64,000 nucleotides of DNA. It comes from Arthrobacter sp. MMS18-M83. Its GTDB lineage: Bacteria; Actinomycetota; Actinomycetes; Actinomycetales; Micrococcaceae. The notes below the pieces were generated by a model. It saw nothing but the letters and a program-made list of their open reading frames with translations. It did not search any database and had not been told where the DNA came from. Shown one piece after another: positions 53,094-63,522 of this stretch. How positions within the stretch are numbered: the first letter of the stretch is position 1; every line of letters begins with the position of its first letter. The stretch is taken from contig NZ_CP113343.1 in NCBI RefSeq assembly GCF_026683955.1, forward strand, positions 682,001 to 746,000, in the 5' to 3' direction. Made by a program: the position numbers and the translations under genes.

Positions 53094-54419
53094 CTAGCCC
53101 GCTTTGGTGATGGTGAGCGAGGTGATGACCGCCTTGAGGTCCTTGTAGCCTTGCGTCTGGGTGAAGGCCGAGGCCTCTTCCATTGTGTTGAATTTGTAGA
53201 GGCCCCAGGACGGTCCGCCCAATGGACGCCGGTCGGTGAAGCTAAAGAACTTTAAGGCGCCGGGTCCTGCGACAGCAAGATCAAGGACGCAGCCAATCCC
53301 ATCCTGTCCAGCAATGCGGTTGGTGATTCCAATCCCCGCCTGAACGGGACCTCCGTCATTTGCGGCTGATGTCATGGCGACGTAGACGAATCTTGGTGTT
53401 CCTTGACCTGGCAATGCCGGGTCGACTGGCAGTCCGGGCATGGGCTGGCTGTCGAGGATCTTGTAGGGCGCCTTGTTGAGGCAGCCGCTGGTGCTCCAGT
53501 CGTTGGTTTCCCCCAAGGCGAGCCGTGCCATGGACTGGCCATTGGAGTCCGTGAGCGCAGTCCCAGGACCGCCTGTTAGGGAAAGGCTCCCTGGGTCACC
53601 CAATTGCCACGCAGCGGGATAGTTGAAGCTAACTTTGTAGCCCGTGGACCGGTCCTCGTAGGTCTTGATGCCAAGCGCTGCCAGGGATCCCGGTTCGGGG
53701 GAACCGACGAGCGCAGGACGAAGCTCGACTGGGATTCCATTGGTGACAAACGCTTTGTCCATGAATTGCTCAGCCGTCAGGCGATCGTTGTTGGACGCAG
53801 CGGCTGACCAGTTCACAAGGCTGGTTTCCTGCACGTACGTCCCGTTGACAAGTCTGGCGATCCAGAACCAGTCCCCTGGTTCCGGATTCGGGTTGTCGCT
53901 TGGTGCGGGCGCCATGATGCTCATCCATCCGGCTTTGCAACCCACAAGCCGGAGAACCGGCTTCAGCCGCTCCAATGAAGTCATGGCGCCAGTCAGGTTC
54001 TCAATCGTGCATTCACCATGGCCAACGGCGGCGAGGGACGAAGGCGTCGCCGTGGAGCTTGCCGTCGCGGTGGCGGTCGGGCTCGCCGTGCCGGCCGCCG
54101 AAGCAGTCGCCGTCGCCGACGCGCTCGGCGCCACCGTGGTTGTACCGGCCGGAACCGGCACAGCACTGATCGAACCGAGATGGGTTGCCACGAGCACTCC
54201 GGCGGTCACTGCGGCGGCGGCCATCGTCAGCAACCCCGCAATCCTGGCATTCCGGAGCCGTCGCGCGGCCGCCAACGAGCGTACATTCGGCGGCAATTTA
54301 TCAGCGCCGCCGACCGGCGCAGCCAGCACCCGGGCCAAAGCCGCCTCTGCATCCGGCACGGGCTCCCCTCCACCGCGCAACGGATCGGCACCCTCAATCA
54401 ATTCCTTGATCGGATCCAT
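53094..54419 (-). CDS. Anti-sigma-like membrane protein coupled to an ECF sigma factor
   Basis: 441-aa bitopic protein: a cytoplasmic N-terminus (MDPIKELIEGADPLRGG, similar to CU044_5270-type partners of ECF sigma factors), a membrane span (about residues 58-79), a Thr/Ser/Ala/Pro-rich linker (80-128), and a large extracellular domain with several Cys. It lacks the HxxxCxxC zinc anti-sigma motif. The C-terminal 25 residues resemble those of the protein encoded at 49687-50607. It starts 2 nt after the sigma stop. Its TAG stop lies in the CTAG duplication of the IS. The anti-sigma role is inferred from context. Confidence 0.78.
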   Translation of the reverse strand: MDPIKELIEGADPLRGGGEPVPDAEAALARVLAAPVGGADKLPPNVRSLAAARRLRNARIAGLLTMAAAAVTAGVLVATHLGSISAVPVPAGTTTVAPSASATATASAAGTASPTATATASSTATPSSLAAVGHGECTIENLTGAMTSLERLKPVLRLVGCKAGWMSIMAPAPSDNPNPEPGDWFWIARLVNGTYVQETSLVNWSAAASNNDRLTAEQFMDKAFVTNGIPVELRPALVGSPEPGSLAALGIKTYEDRSTGYKVSFNYPAAWQLGDPGSLSLTGGPGTALTDSNGQSMARLALGETNDWSTSGCLNKAPYKILDSQPMPGLPVDPALPGQGTPRFVYVAMTSAANDGGPVQAGIGITNRIAGQDGIGCVLDLAVAGPGALKFFSFTDRRPLGGPSWGLYKFNTMEEASAFTQTQGYKDLKAVITSLTITKAG

Positions 54420-54421
54420 CT

Positions 54422-54931
54422 CTATGCCCCCAATTTCTGCGCCACGGCACCGGTACTGGCCGGCAGTAACTTCCGGAAGGCTTCACGCGCCCGGTGCAAC
54501 CGCACCTTCGCGGCCGACTCACCGCATTGCAGGACCGCCGCGATCTCGGCGACCGTCAGTTGATCCCAATATGCCAACTGCAGAATGTCCCGGTCCTTCT
54601 CCCGCAAGGAATCCAACACTTCGTCCACCAGTGAATACCTGCTCCCGGCGCCATCGCCGGGGACCACGGACTCACGAAGCCGCTCATGCAGCGCTAGCTG
54701 GCGCTGATGACTCCGATAAGCATTTCCCAGAAGATTCCTCGCCACCGTGAACAACCAGGCCACATCCACGGACGACGCTTCATCCCATTTCTGCCAAGCC
54801 ACACGAAACACGTCCGCGGCCAACTCCTCAGCCACCTGCGGGTCATCCACCCGCCGCCGCACAAACCGGAATATGCGCGGATACGTATCCCGGTGCAAGG
54901 CGATGAACGTCGATTCCCCTTCGGAACGCAC
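54422..54931 (-). CDS. ECF (SigE-like) RNA polymerase sigma factor
   Basis: 169-aa ECF sigma factor with region 2 (FIALHRDTYPRIFRFVRRRVDDPQVAEELAADVFRVAW-type, about 8-46) and region 4 (DILQLAYWDQLTVAEIAAVLQCGESAAKVRLHRAREAFRKLL, about 115-155, HTH). GTG start. The promoter at 54981-55011 is shared with the paralogous membrane protein gene, implying autoregulation and a small regulon. Forms an operon with the anti-sigma-like gene. Confidence 0.93.
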   Translation of the reverse strand: MRSEGESTFIALHRDTYPRIFRFVRRRVDDPQVAEELAADVFRVAWQKWDEASSVDVAWLFTVARNLLGNAYRSHQRQLALHERLRESVVPGDGAGSRYSLVDEVLDSLREKDRDILQLAYWDQLTVAEIAAVLQCGESAAKVRLHRAREAFRKLLPASTGAVAQKLGA

Positions 54932-54980
54932 AATCCCCCACTCTCAATCCGAAACCAAGCCCAAAACCTGACTAACTGTA

Positions 54981-55011
54981 TAGTTTCCGGCACAAGCCCG
55001 CAGGTTACAGC
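54981..55011 (-). promoter_or_regulatory. ECF-sigma-type promoter, copy 2 (sigma operon)
   Basis: Minus strand GCTGTAACCT, 11 nt, CCGGAAACTA, identical in both 10-mers and spacing to 50652-50682. The intervening bases differ. Transcription would start near 54974, about 43 nt before the sigma GTG. Confidence 0.75.
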
Positions 55012-55097
55012 TCTGGCACAAAATGGACCTGCGGCAACCAGAGTGTCGCGTTGAGCGACAAGGGGGCAGAGGCCGGAGTCGCGTTCAGTGCAAGGTA

Positions 55098-56060
55098 TCA
55101 GCCGAGCGCCCGAGGATGCGCCGCAGCGTACACTTCCCGCAAGGTATCGGCGGTGACCAAGGTGTACACCTGCGTGGTGGTCACTGAGGCATGGCCCAGG
55201 AGCTCTTGCACAACACGGACGTCCGCGCCGCCCTCAAGCAGATGCGTGGCAAACGAATGCCGGAGCGTGTGCGGCGAGACATCCTTGGTTATGTTGGCCT
55301 TCTCCGCCGCGGCCTTCAGAATTGTCCAGGCACTCTGCCGGCTGATCCGCCCTCCGCGAGCGTTCAGGAACAGCGCCGGAGTGCCTTTTCCTTTGGCGGC
55401 CAACGCGGGCCTTCCACGGACCACATAGGACCCGACGGCGCGGGCACCATAGGATCCCAGCGGCACCAGGCGTTCCTTGGAGCCCTTTCCGAAGAGCCGT
55501 ACGATCGCGGGCCCATCGGCTTCCGCTTCGAGCGAGACATCGTCAACGTCAAGCCCCACAGCTTCGCTGATGCGGGCACCCGTGGAATAGAGGAACTCCA
55601 GGAGTGCCCGGTCCCTCAGGCCCGTGGCGGTATCCGCACCGGCCGCTTCGAGGATCCGGGTTACTTCGCCGACGCTAATGGCCTTCGGCAGACGCCTGCC
55701 GGGCATTGGCGGGTGGACATCGCTGGCGGGGTCCGCCGTCGTCGTTCCCTCCAAAGCCCAAAACTTGTGGAGCCCGCGCACGGCAACCACAGTGCGCGCC
55801 GCAGAGCGGACGCCCAGTGCTGCTGCGCCGTCCGAGCCGTCGGCGAGTGCCTGCACAAAGGCTGTGACGTCGTGGCGGGAGATGTTGCCCGGTTTGTCGA
55901 CGCCGGAGGCAGCCAGAAAGTTCGAATAGCGGGACAGATCCCGGCGGTAGGCGGACAATGTGTTGCTTGCGAGGCCACGTTCCACGCCGAGGTGCTGCAG
56001 GTAGTCCGTGACGGCCCGGTCAATGGCTGTTTGAATCCGGGCCTCCGCTAGCTGGGGCAT
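55098..56060 (-). CDS. xerD: Tyrosine recombinase XerD
   Basis: Site-specific recombinase resolving chromosome dimers at dif (320 aa). The N-terminal SAM-like domain is at about 12-105; the catalytic residues are Arg163 (GARISE), Lys192/195 (GKGSKER), His264 and Arg267 (HTLRH), His290 (LLGH) and Tyr299 (TQVYT). It starts 2 nt after the nudix gene and corresponds to Rv1701. No adjacent integron or prophage features, so it is the housekeeping enzyme. Confidence 0.95.
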   Translation of the reverse strand: MPQLAEARIQTAIDRAVTDYLQHLGVERGLASNTLSAYRRDLSRYSNFLAASGVDKPGNISRHDVTAFVQALADGSDGAAALGVRSAARTVVAVRGLHKFWALEGTTTADPASDVHPPMPGRRLPKAISVGEVTRILEAAGADTATGLRDRALLEFLYSTGARISEAVGLDVDDVSLEAEADGPAIVRLFGKGSKERLVPLGSYGARAVGSYVVRGRPALAAKGKGTPALFLNARGGRISRQSAWTILKAAAEKANITKDVSPHTLRHSFATHLLEGGADVRVVQELLGHASVTTTQVYTLVTADTLREVYAAAHPRALG

Positions 56061-56062
56061 GG

Positions 56063-56725
56063 TCAGCGCTGGCTCGGGTGGGCTGGCCAGGGGGCATTGG
56101 CCGGGCGCAGGCTCCTGAAGCCGTCGGCGCGTGCCGCCGCGGCGGCGAGGATCCCGACGACGGCGGACGGGTTATGAAGGCGGCCTTCCAGCACCGCCAC
56201 AACCGCTTCCTCGAGAGGCACCCACACCAGCTCGATTTCGGATTCCTCTTCCGTGCGGACGTGGCGTTCGGCCTCGGGCACTTCTCCCAGTCCCCGCGCC
56301 AGATAAATTCGGATCGCCTCGCTCGAGGATCCGGGTGAATTGAAGAAGTCCACCAGGACGTTCCACGTGGCGGCCGTAAGATCGGCCTCCTCAGCCAACT
56401 CCCGGGCTGCACCCACCACAAAGTCTTCTCCAGCCACGTCTAGAAGCCCGGCGGGAATCTCCCACAAATCCATGCCGACCGGGTGGCGATATTGCTTGAG
56501 CAACAGGATTTCGCCGTCGACATTCATCGGTAACACCGCGACGGCGCCAGGATGGTCAATGTAGTCGCGGACCAAAGTACCGGTATCTTCGCCCAGCTCG
56601 AAGGCGTCGCTGACGACGTCCCAAATGCGGCCTTCGTAGACCTTGTTGGACGACAAAAGACGGCGCGGGCTCGGCATGTCCGAAACCTTCCGAAAAGTAC
56701 TGGGGGTTTCAGAAATACCGGGCAT
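56063..56725 (-). CDS. NUDIX hydrolase, ADP-ribose pyrophosphatase-like
   Basis: 220-aa Nudix enzyme cleaving ADP-ribose-type substrates. It has [30 protein letters not shown] (about 87-116) containing the Nudix box, and [11 protein letters not shown] before it, the pattern of the ADPRase branch. A Met at residue 17 (MPSPRRLL) is another possible start. It sits between pyrG and xerD as in M. tuberculosis (Rv1700). Confidence 0.92.
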   Translation of the reverse strand: MPGISETPSTFRKVSDMPSPRRLLSSNKVYEGRIWDVVSDAFELGEDTGTLVRDYIDHPGAVAVLPMNVDGEILLLKQYRHPVGMDLWEIPAGLLDVAGEDFVVGAARELAEEADLTAATWNVLVDFFNSPGSSSEAIRIYLARGLGEVPEAERHVRTEEESEIELVWVPLEEAVVAVLEGRLHNPSAVVGILAAAAARADGFRSLRPANAPWPAHPSQR

Positions 56726-56751
56726 CGCGCCGTCCTTAGTTGTGTGAGCGA

Positions 56752-58704
<1,953 letters not shown>

Positions 58705-60444
58705 CTAGGCCTGCTGGGGCAGGAGCTTGGCGTCGTCCAGCAATTCCTGGGCATGCGCGCGCGCAGACTCCGAGTCTTCCTGCCCCGCCAGCATCCTGGC
58801 AAGCTCCTTCACGCGTTCTTCGTCATCGAGGAGCTGGACGTCGCTGGAGGTGAAGCCAGTGGCGGTCTTGCCGTCGCTCCCCCTGACGGAGGTCTTGGTG
58901 ACGCGGATGTGCTGGTCCGCGAACGCGGCGACCTGTGGCAGATGGGTTACCACCAGCACCTGGACGTGGCGCGCCAGCATGGCGAGCCGGCGTCCGATCT
59001 CGACGGCTGCACGCCCACCTACTCCGGCGTCCACTTCGTCAAAGACGAACGTCGGCACGGGGTCCACAGCGGCAAGGACCACCTCGATGGCGAGCATGAC
59101 CCTGGACAATTCACCGCCGGACGCTCCCTTGCCGAGAGGACGGGCAGGGGCCCCTGAGTGTGGCTGCAGCAGGAAAGAGATGTCGTCGACGCCGTGCGGA
59201 CCCAACTGCCCTTCGCTGTCTACCTCGATCACCAGGGTGGCGTCGGCCATCGCAAGGGCGGTGAGTTCCGCACTCACGCGCGCGGCGAGGTCCTTGGCGG
59301 CCTTCGACCGCGACTTGGAGATCCGGGCGGCCTGCTTCCGCAGTGTGGACTCTGCGGAAGTCACCTCAGCGTCGAGGGCTTCGATCCTGCTGGAGTCGTC
59401 CTGCAGTTCGTCCAGCCGGATCCTTGAGGCTGCCGCCCATTCGAGCACCTCGTCGATGCTCGGGGCGTACTTCCGGATGAGTTTGGCCAGCGCCCCACGC
59501 CGGTCCTCAATCTCGGCAAGGCGTTCCGGGCCTTCGGAGTCCAAGGAGGCCTGGTAACTGGACAGCTCCGCCGCGATGTCGTTGATGAGGAAGCCAATCT
59601 CGGCAAGCCGGGTGGCCGCGCCTGCCAAGGCTTCGTCATGCTCGGCAACCTGTTCCAAGGTCCGTTTGGCCGAGTCGATCAGAGTCGTGGCATCGGCCGC
59701 TTCGCCGAATTCCTCAGAGATCAGCGCTTCATGTGCTGCCGCGGCGGCAATGCGGAGCTCTTCGACGTTGGCCAGTTTCACTGCCTCGGCCTTGAGGGAA
59801 TCGTCCTCTCCCGGCTGGGGGTCGACGTCGTCGATTTCCTGGAGCGCGACGGCCAGCGATTCTGCCTCCCGTAGCCGTTCCCGGGCCTCGCTTCGGAGGG
59901 TATCGAGTTCCGCCTGGCTGGACTTCCAATGACTGTAAAGGTCCTGATAAGCAGTGAGCGCCGCGGCGAGGTCCGCCCCGGCGAAACGGTCCAGTGCGTG
60001 CCGTTGCGCCGCGGCGCCCTTGAGCCGGATCTGGTCCGACTGGCCATGCACCACCACCAGGCTTTCGCCAAGTTCTGCCAGGACGCCCACGGGCGCCGAC
60101 CGGCCGCCCACGAAGGCGCGGCTGCGGCCGTCCGCGCCCACGGTGCGGGCCAGCAAGAGCTGAGTGCCGCCGTCGTACTCTTCAGCGTCGCCGCCGGCCT
60201 CCACGGCCCGTTCCACGGCGGCGTGCGCCGGATCAAGCAAGAGCCGAGCCTCCGCGGAGGCTGACTTGGCGCCAGAGCGTACCGCACCGGCGTCGGACCG
60301 TGCTCCCAGGAGGAGGCCGACGGCGGTAACCACCATGGTCTTGCCGGCGCCGGTTTCGCCCGTGACGACGCTCAGGCCCGGCCCCAACGGCAACGTGGCG
60401 TCGGTGATGACGCCGAGATCCCGGATCCGGAGTTCCTCGATCAT
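58705..60444 (-). CDS. recN: DNA repair protein RecN
   Basis: SMC-like ATPase of double-strand break repair (579 aa). Walker A GETGAGKTM is at about 29-37, followed by an HGQSDQIRL stretch, a long central coiled coil (about 165-375), the signature GASGGELSRVMLAIEV, and Walker B TFVFDEVDAGVGG. It is 3 nt downstream of nadK. No SOS box is obvious upstream of the operon within the window. Confidence 0.95.
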   Translation of the reverse strand: MIEELRIRDLGVITDATLPLGPGLSVVTGETGAGKTMVVTAVGLLLGARSDAGAVRSGAKSASAEARLLLDPAHAAVERAVEAGGDAEEYDGGTQLLLARTVGADGRSRAFVGGRSAPVGVLAELGESLVVVHGQSDQIRLKGAAAQRHALDRFAGADLAAALTAYQDLYSHWKSSQAELDTLRSEARERLREAESLAVALQEIDDVDPQPGEDDSLKAEAVKLANVEELRIAAAAAHEALISEEFGEAADATTLIDSAKRTLEQVAEHDEALAGAATRLAEIGFLINDIAAELSSYQASLDSEGPERLAEIEDRRGALAKLIRKYAPSIDEVLEWAAASRIRLDELQDDSSRIEALDAEVTSAESTLRKQAARISKSRSKAAKDLAARVSAELTALAMADATLVIEVDSEGQLGPHGVDDISFLLQPHSGAPARPLGKGASGGELSRVMLAIEVVLAAVDPVPTFVFDEVDAGVGGRAAVEIGRRLAMLARHVQVLVVTHLPQVAAFADQHIRVTKTSVRGSDGKTATGFTSSDVQLLDDEERVKELARMLAGQEDSESARAHAQELLDDAKLLPQQA

Positions 60445-60447
60445 GGT

Positions 60448-61470
60448 TTACATCTCCTTGGTGGGGTCGGCCGCTCTGCCTGTCCGCACGTCCTGGGGCG
60501 TTGGCAAAGGGCTGGGCTTGAAAGTCCTGACCACGGGGGTAGGACCGGTGTGGATGTCCGCCGAACGGGGTGCCGGTCCCCGCCAGCCGTGGATGGGGAG
60601 CTCGAACTTCCTGACGAGTCGTGCGGAAAACGGAGTCTGGTGGGTGCGGGCAAGCCGTACGGGCCGGGTGGACCGGGTCACTTCGATCCGGGCGCCCGGC
60701 GGGAGGTCCACGGAGCGTCGACCGTCGCACCAAAGCACGCCTTGGGCGTCCGTGCGGGTGAGGATCTCCACCGCAAGCCTGGACCGCGGTGAAACGACGA
60801 GGGGTTTGGCGAAGAGGGCATGGGCGCTGATGGGCACGATCACCAAGGCTTCCACCTCGGGCCACACCACCGGCCCGCCGGAAGAGAAAGCGTAGGCCGT
60901 GGAACCCGTGGGGGTAGCGAGCACCACTCCGTCGCAGCCAAAGGACGTCAGGGGACGTTCATCCACTTCGGTCACTACTTCGATCATGCGCTCCCGGTCA
61001 GCCTTTTCAATGGCGGCCTCGTTGAGGGCCCAGGTGTGCCAGATCTTCTGGCCACGGACCCACACCTGGACGTCGATTGTCATGCGCTCTTCCACCGTGT
61101 ATTCGCGGCTGGCGATCCATTCAACGGTCTGGGCAAGATCGGCCCGTTCGCTCTCCGCGAGGAATCCGACATGTCCAAGGTTGACGCCCAGGAGGGGAAC
61201 GTCGACGTTACGGACCAGCTCAGCTGCCCGCAGGATGGTGCCGTCGCCGCCAAGAACCATGACGAGTTCGACGTCCTCCAACCGGACATCCTCGTGGAGG
61301 ATTTCGATCGGCTTATCCACCACACCGTAAAACCGTTCGATGTCGTCCAGTTCCGATTTCTGCATCACGGGAATCAGACCTGAGTAGTGGAGCTGCCCGC
61401 AGGCATCCCAGGCCGCGCGAAGGGAGTCCTCACGCCCGGTGTGGGCAAGGACCAAAACGCGCCTGCTCAT
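60448..61470 (-). CDS. nadK: NAD kinase
   Basis: ATP- or polyphosphate-dependent kinase that makes NADP (340 aa). It has LGGDGTILRAAE (GGDG 74-77), LGHVGFLAE, and ATPTGSTAYAFSSGGPVVWP. The C-terminal about 40 residues after the core (IHTGPTPVVRTFKPSPLPTP) are proline-rich and extra to the fold. The gap to tlyA is 13 nt; same transcript. Confidence 0.96.
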   Translation of the reverse strand: MSRRVLVLAHTGREDSLRAAWDACGQLHYSGLIPVMQKSELDDIERFYGVVDKPIEILHEDVRLEDVELVMVLGGDGTILRAAELVRNVDVPLLGVNLGHVGFLAESERADLAQTVEWIASREYTVEERMTIDVQVWVRGQKIWHTWALNEAAIEKADRERMIEVVTEVDERPLTSFGCDGVVLATPTGSTAYAFSSGGPVVWPEVEALVIVPISAHALFAKPLVVSPRSRLAVEILTRTDAQGVLWCDGRRSVDLPPGARIEVTRSTRPVRLARTHQTPFSARLVRKFELPIHGWRGPAPRSADIHTGPTPVVRTFKPSPLPTPQDVRTGRAADPTKEM

Positions 61471-61483
61471 GGTGTTCTGCTTT

Positions 61484-62296
61484 CTAGTGGGTGGTCCAGA
61501 TTCGTTCCATCAGTGCAGCAACTTCCTCGTCCCGCTCTTCGATCTTAGGCAAGTCCGCCTGAATCCTGCGTCTTATCCACAGGAAGTACTCCACATTTCC
61601 GTCCTGGCCCGGCAGGGGGCTCGGTGCCAGGCCGCAGAGTTCAAGGCCGGCATCCACGGCCGCCTTGGCAACCTGGGCTACAGCCCGCCGCCGTTCATGA
61701 TCGGATGTGACCACTCCTGTGCGGCTCAGCCGTTCCTTGCCCACCTCGAATTGGGGCTTCACCATGAGCACAAGGTCTCCCCCGGGTTCGGTGCATGCCG
61801 CGAGCGGGTGCAGAACCAGGGTGAGGGAAATGAAGGACAGGTCCGCCACAGTGAGCGCGGCCGGGCCGCCGATTTGTTCCGGAGTCATGTAGCGGACGTT
61901 GAGGCCCTCGTGGACAGCGACGCGCGGATCGTTCCGCAAGGACGGCACCAACTGGTCATGCCCGACGTCGACCGCCACCACGTGCGCGGCACCTTGCCGG
62001 AGCAGCACGTCCGTAAAGCCGCCGGTGGAGGCTCCGGCGTCGAGGCACCGTTTTCCTTCCACGACAACGGAAGGAAACGCCACCAGGGCTCCGGCCAGTT
62101 TGTGGCCGGCGCGGCTGACGTAAATGTCCTCGGCATGGGCCAGGACATCAAGTTCGGTCGCTTCTGAGACCTGTTGTGCCGCCTTGGCGAGAACGCTGCC
62201 CCCGGAGCTGACTTTTCCGTCCGCAATAAGCTTCGCGGCATGGGTCCGCGATCTCGCCAAGCCACGGGTGACGAGTTCCTGGTCGAGTCTGGCCAT
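61484..62296 (-). CDS. TlyA family rRNA (cytidine-2'-O)-methyltransferase
   Basis: 270-aa protein with an N-terminal S4 RNA-binding domain (ARLDQELVTRGLARSRTHAAKLI, about 2-24) and an FtsJ-like Rossmann methyltransferase domain with SAM motif DAGASTGGFTD (about 86-96) and KPQFEVGKERL. In mycobacteria TlyA methylates 16S and 23S rRNA and sets capreomycin susceptibility. 13 nt upstream of nadK and 2 nt downstream of the small protein gene. Confidence 0.93.
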   Translation of the reverse strand: MARLDQELVTRGLARSRTHAAKLIADGKVSSGGSVLAKAAQQVSEATELDVLAHAEDIYVSRAGHKLAGALVAFPSVVVEGKRCLDAGASTGGFTDVLLRQGAAHVVAVDVGHDQLVPSLRNDPRVAVHEGLNVRYMTPEQIGGPAALTVADLSFISLTLVLHPLAACTEPGGDLVLMVKPQFEVGKERLSRTGVVTSDHERRRAVAQVAKAAVDAGLELCGLAPSPLPGQDGNVEYFLWIRRRIQADLPKIEERDEEVAALMERIWTTH

Positions 62297-62298
62297 GC

Positions 62299-62523
62299 TC
62301 AGCGTTCTTCGGCGTCGAGGGCCGCCATCAAGGAGTCGTGGATCTCGGCGTACATGCCGCTATGCTCGGCCACCGGCACGGAGGGGATGTCCGCCAGCCG
62401 TTCCAGGGTCGAATCCACGGCTGCATCACCGGTGGGGGCAGTGTCGTCCGGCCATGGAGCATCGTGCGGTTCGACGGCGCTCAGTTCGACGGCGCTCTCC
62501 GGGAGATCGTTCAACTCGCTCAT
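62299..62523 (-). CDS. Small conserved acidic protein
   Basis: 74-aa acidic, probably partly disordered protein (SELNDLPESAVELSAVEPHD) ending in a predicted helix (YAEIHDSLMAALDAEER). It fits exactly between the HAD phosphatase gene (9 nt) and tlyA (2 nt), which argues that it is expressed. A short protein occupies the same slot (Rv1693) in M. tuberculosis. Function unknown. Confidence 0.75.
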   Translation of the reverse strand: MSELNDLPESAVELSAVEPHDAPWPDDTAPTGDAAVDSTLERLADIPSVPVAEHSGMYAEIHDSLMAALDAEER

Positions 62524-62532
62524 TGCACCAGT

Positions 62533-63522
62533 CTAGTTTTCCAGCCATTCGAGCCGCGGCGATGTAGCCTCTGCCGCGTCCGGGTTGGCGGCCCACCAGG
62601 CCGCACACGCAGCACGCCAGGCGTCCAGGTCCTTCTCGGACCCGGAGATGGTGATCAGGCCATCTTGGACCTCGGCAGTTGCCTTTCCGCAACGGAACGT
62701 GCTTTCTTCCTCGACGATCTCGGGGTACGGCTCGTACAGTTCAGTGAGATCAGCGAGCAAGTAGCCGGGGCGTTCCGAACTGCGCGCAGCAAGGATGGAC
62801 TCGGGCGTGTCGACGCCGGTGAGGACCGCCGCCGTCGCGAAGCCGGCACGGTTGCCGCCGAGGATATCGGTGTCCAGACGGTCGCCGACGACGATCGGGC
62901 GTTCGGACTTCAGCCGCCGCGCAGCGGAGTGAAATAGAGGAGCCTCGGGCTTGCCTGCGACACGCGGTTGCTTGCCCGTGGCAGACGCGACGGCGGCTAC
63001 CAGGGTCCCGTTTCCGGGTGCAATGCCCCGGGCTTGGGGAATGGACATGTCCGTATTTGTGGCGACCCAAAGGGCACCCGAAGCGACAACGTAGGACGCC
63101 TCGGCCAGGTCCTTCCACGCGATTTCCGGATTGAAGCCCTGGACTACTGCCACGGGCTTCTCTTCGGCGCTGTGGACCGGAGTGAGGCCAACGAGTTCTA
63201 TTTCGTGAGCCAAGGCCGCGCTACCGGTGATCATCACGCGCGAACCGGGAGCCAGGAGACCGGCGAGAAGGTCGCCAGCGGCCTGCGAAGAGCTGACCAC
63301 CTGATTGTCCTCGGCCGGCGCCCCAAGCTCACGAAGATGCGCCGCAACCTGGGCAGGGGTGCGCGAGGCGTTGTTGGTTACATACCCAAGCCGCACCCCC
63401 ACCGACTCAAGCCGCTGCAGGGATTCCACCGCACCGGGAATGGCGTGGGGGCCCGCATACACGACTCCGTCCAGATCGGACAGAACAGCGTCGAATTGCG
63501 AAACCAGCGAGGCCTCAGTCAT
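62533..63522 (-). CDS. HAD-superfamily (IIA, NagD-like) phosphatase
   Basis: 329-aa hydrolase. Motif I DAVLSDLDGVVY (about 11-22, nucleophile Asp), TNNASRTP (motif II), and motif III GDRLDTDILGGNRAGF (near 230). The C2 cap identifies the IIA class. In M. tuberculosis the homologue Rv1692 is a glycerol-3-phosphate phosphatase. A 60-aa C-terminal domain (CGKATAEVQDGLITISGSEK) is added. The ATG at 63522 overlaps the upstream TPR gene stop by 8 nt. Confidence 0.91.
   Translation of the reverse strand: MTEASLVSQFDAVLSDLDGVVYAGPHAIPGAVESLQRLESVGVRLGYVTNNASRTPAQVAAHLRELGAPAEDNQVVSSSQAAGDLLAGLLAPGSRVMITGSAALAHEIELVGLTPVHSAEEKPVAVVQGFNPEIAWKDLAEASYVVASGALWVATNTDMSIPQARGIAPGNGTLVAAVASATGKQPRVAGKPEAPLFHSAARRLKSERPIVVGDRLDTDILGGNRAGFATAAVLTGVDTPESILAARSSERPGYLLADLTELYEPYPEIVEEESTFRCGKATAEVQDGLITISGSEKDLDAWRAACAAWWAANPDAAEATSPRLEWLEN

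Noticed and set aside
55098..56060. xerD as integrase of a mobile island
   Set aside because: It is embedded in the conserved nudix-pyrG-recN operon and has no adjacent att-like repeats; it is the housekeeping recombinase.
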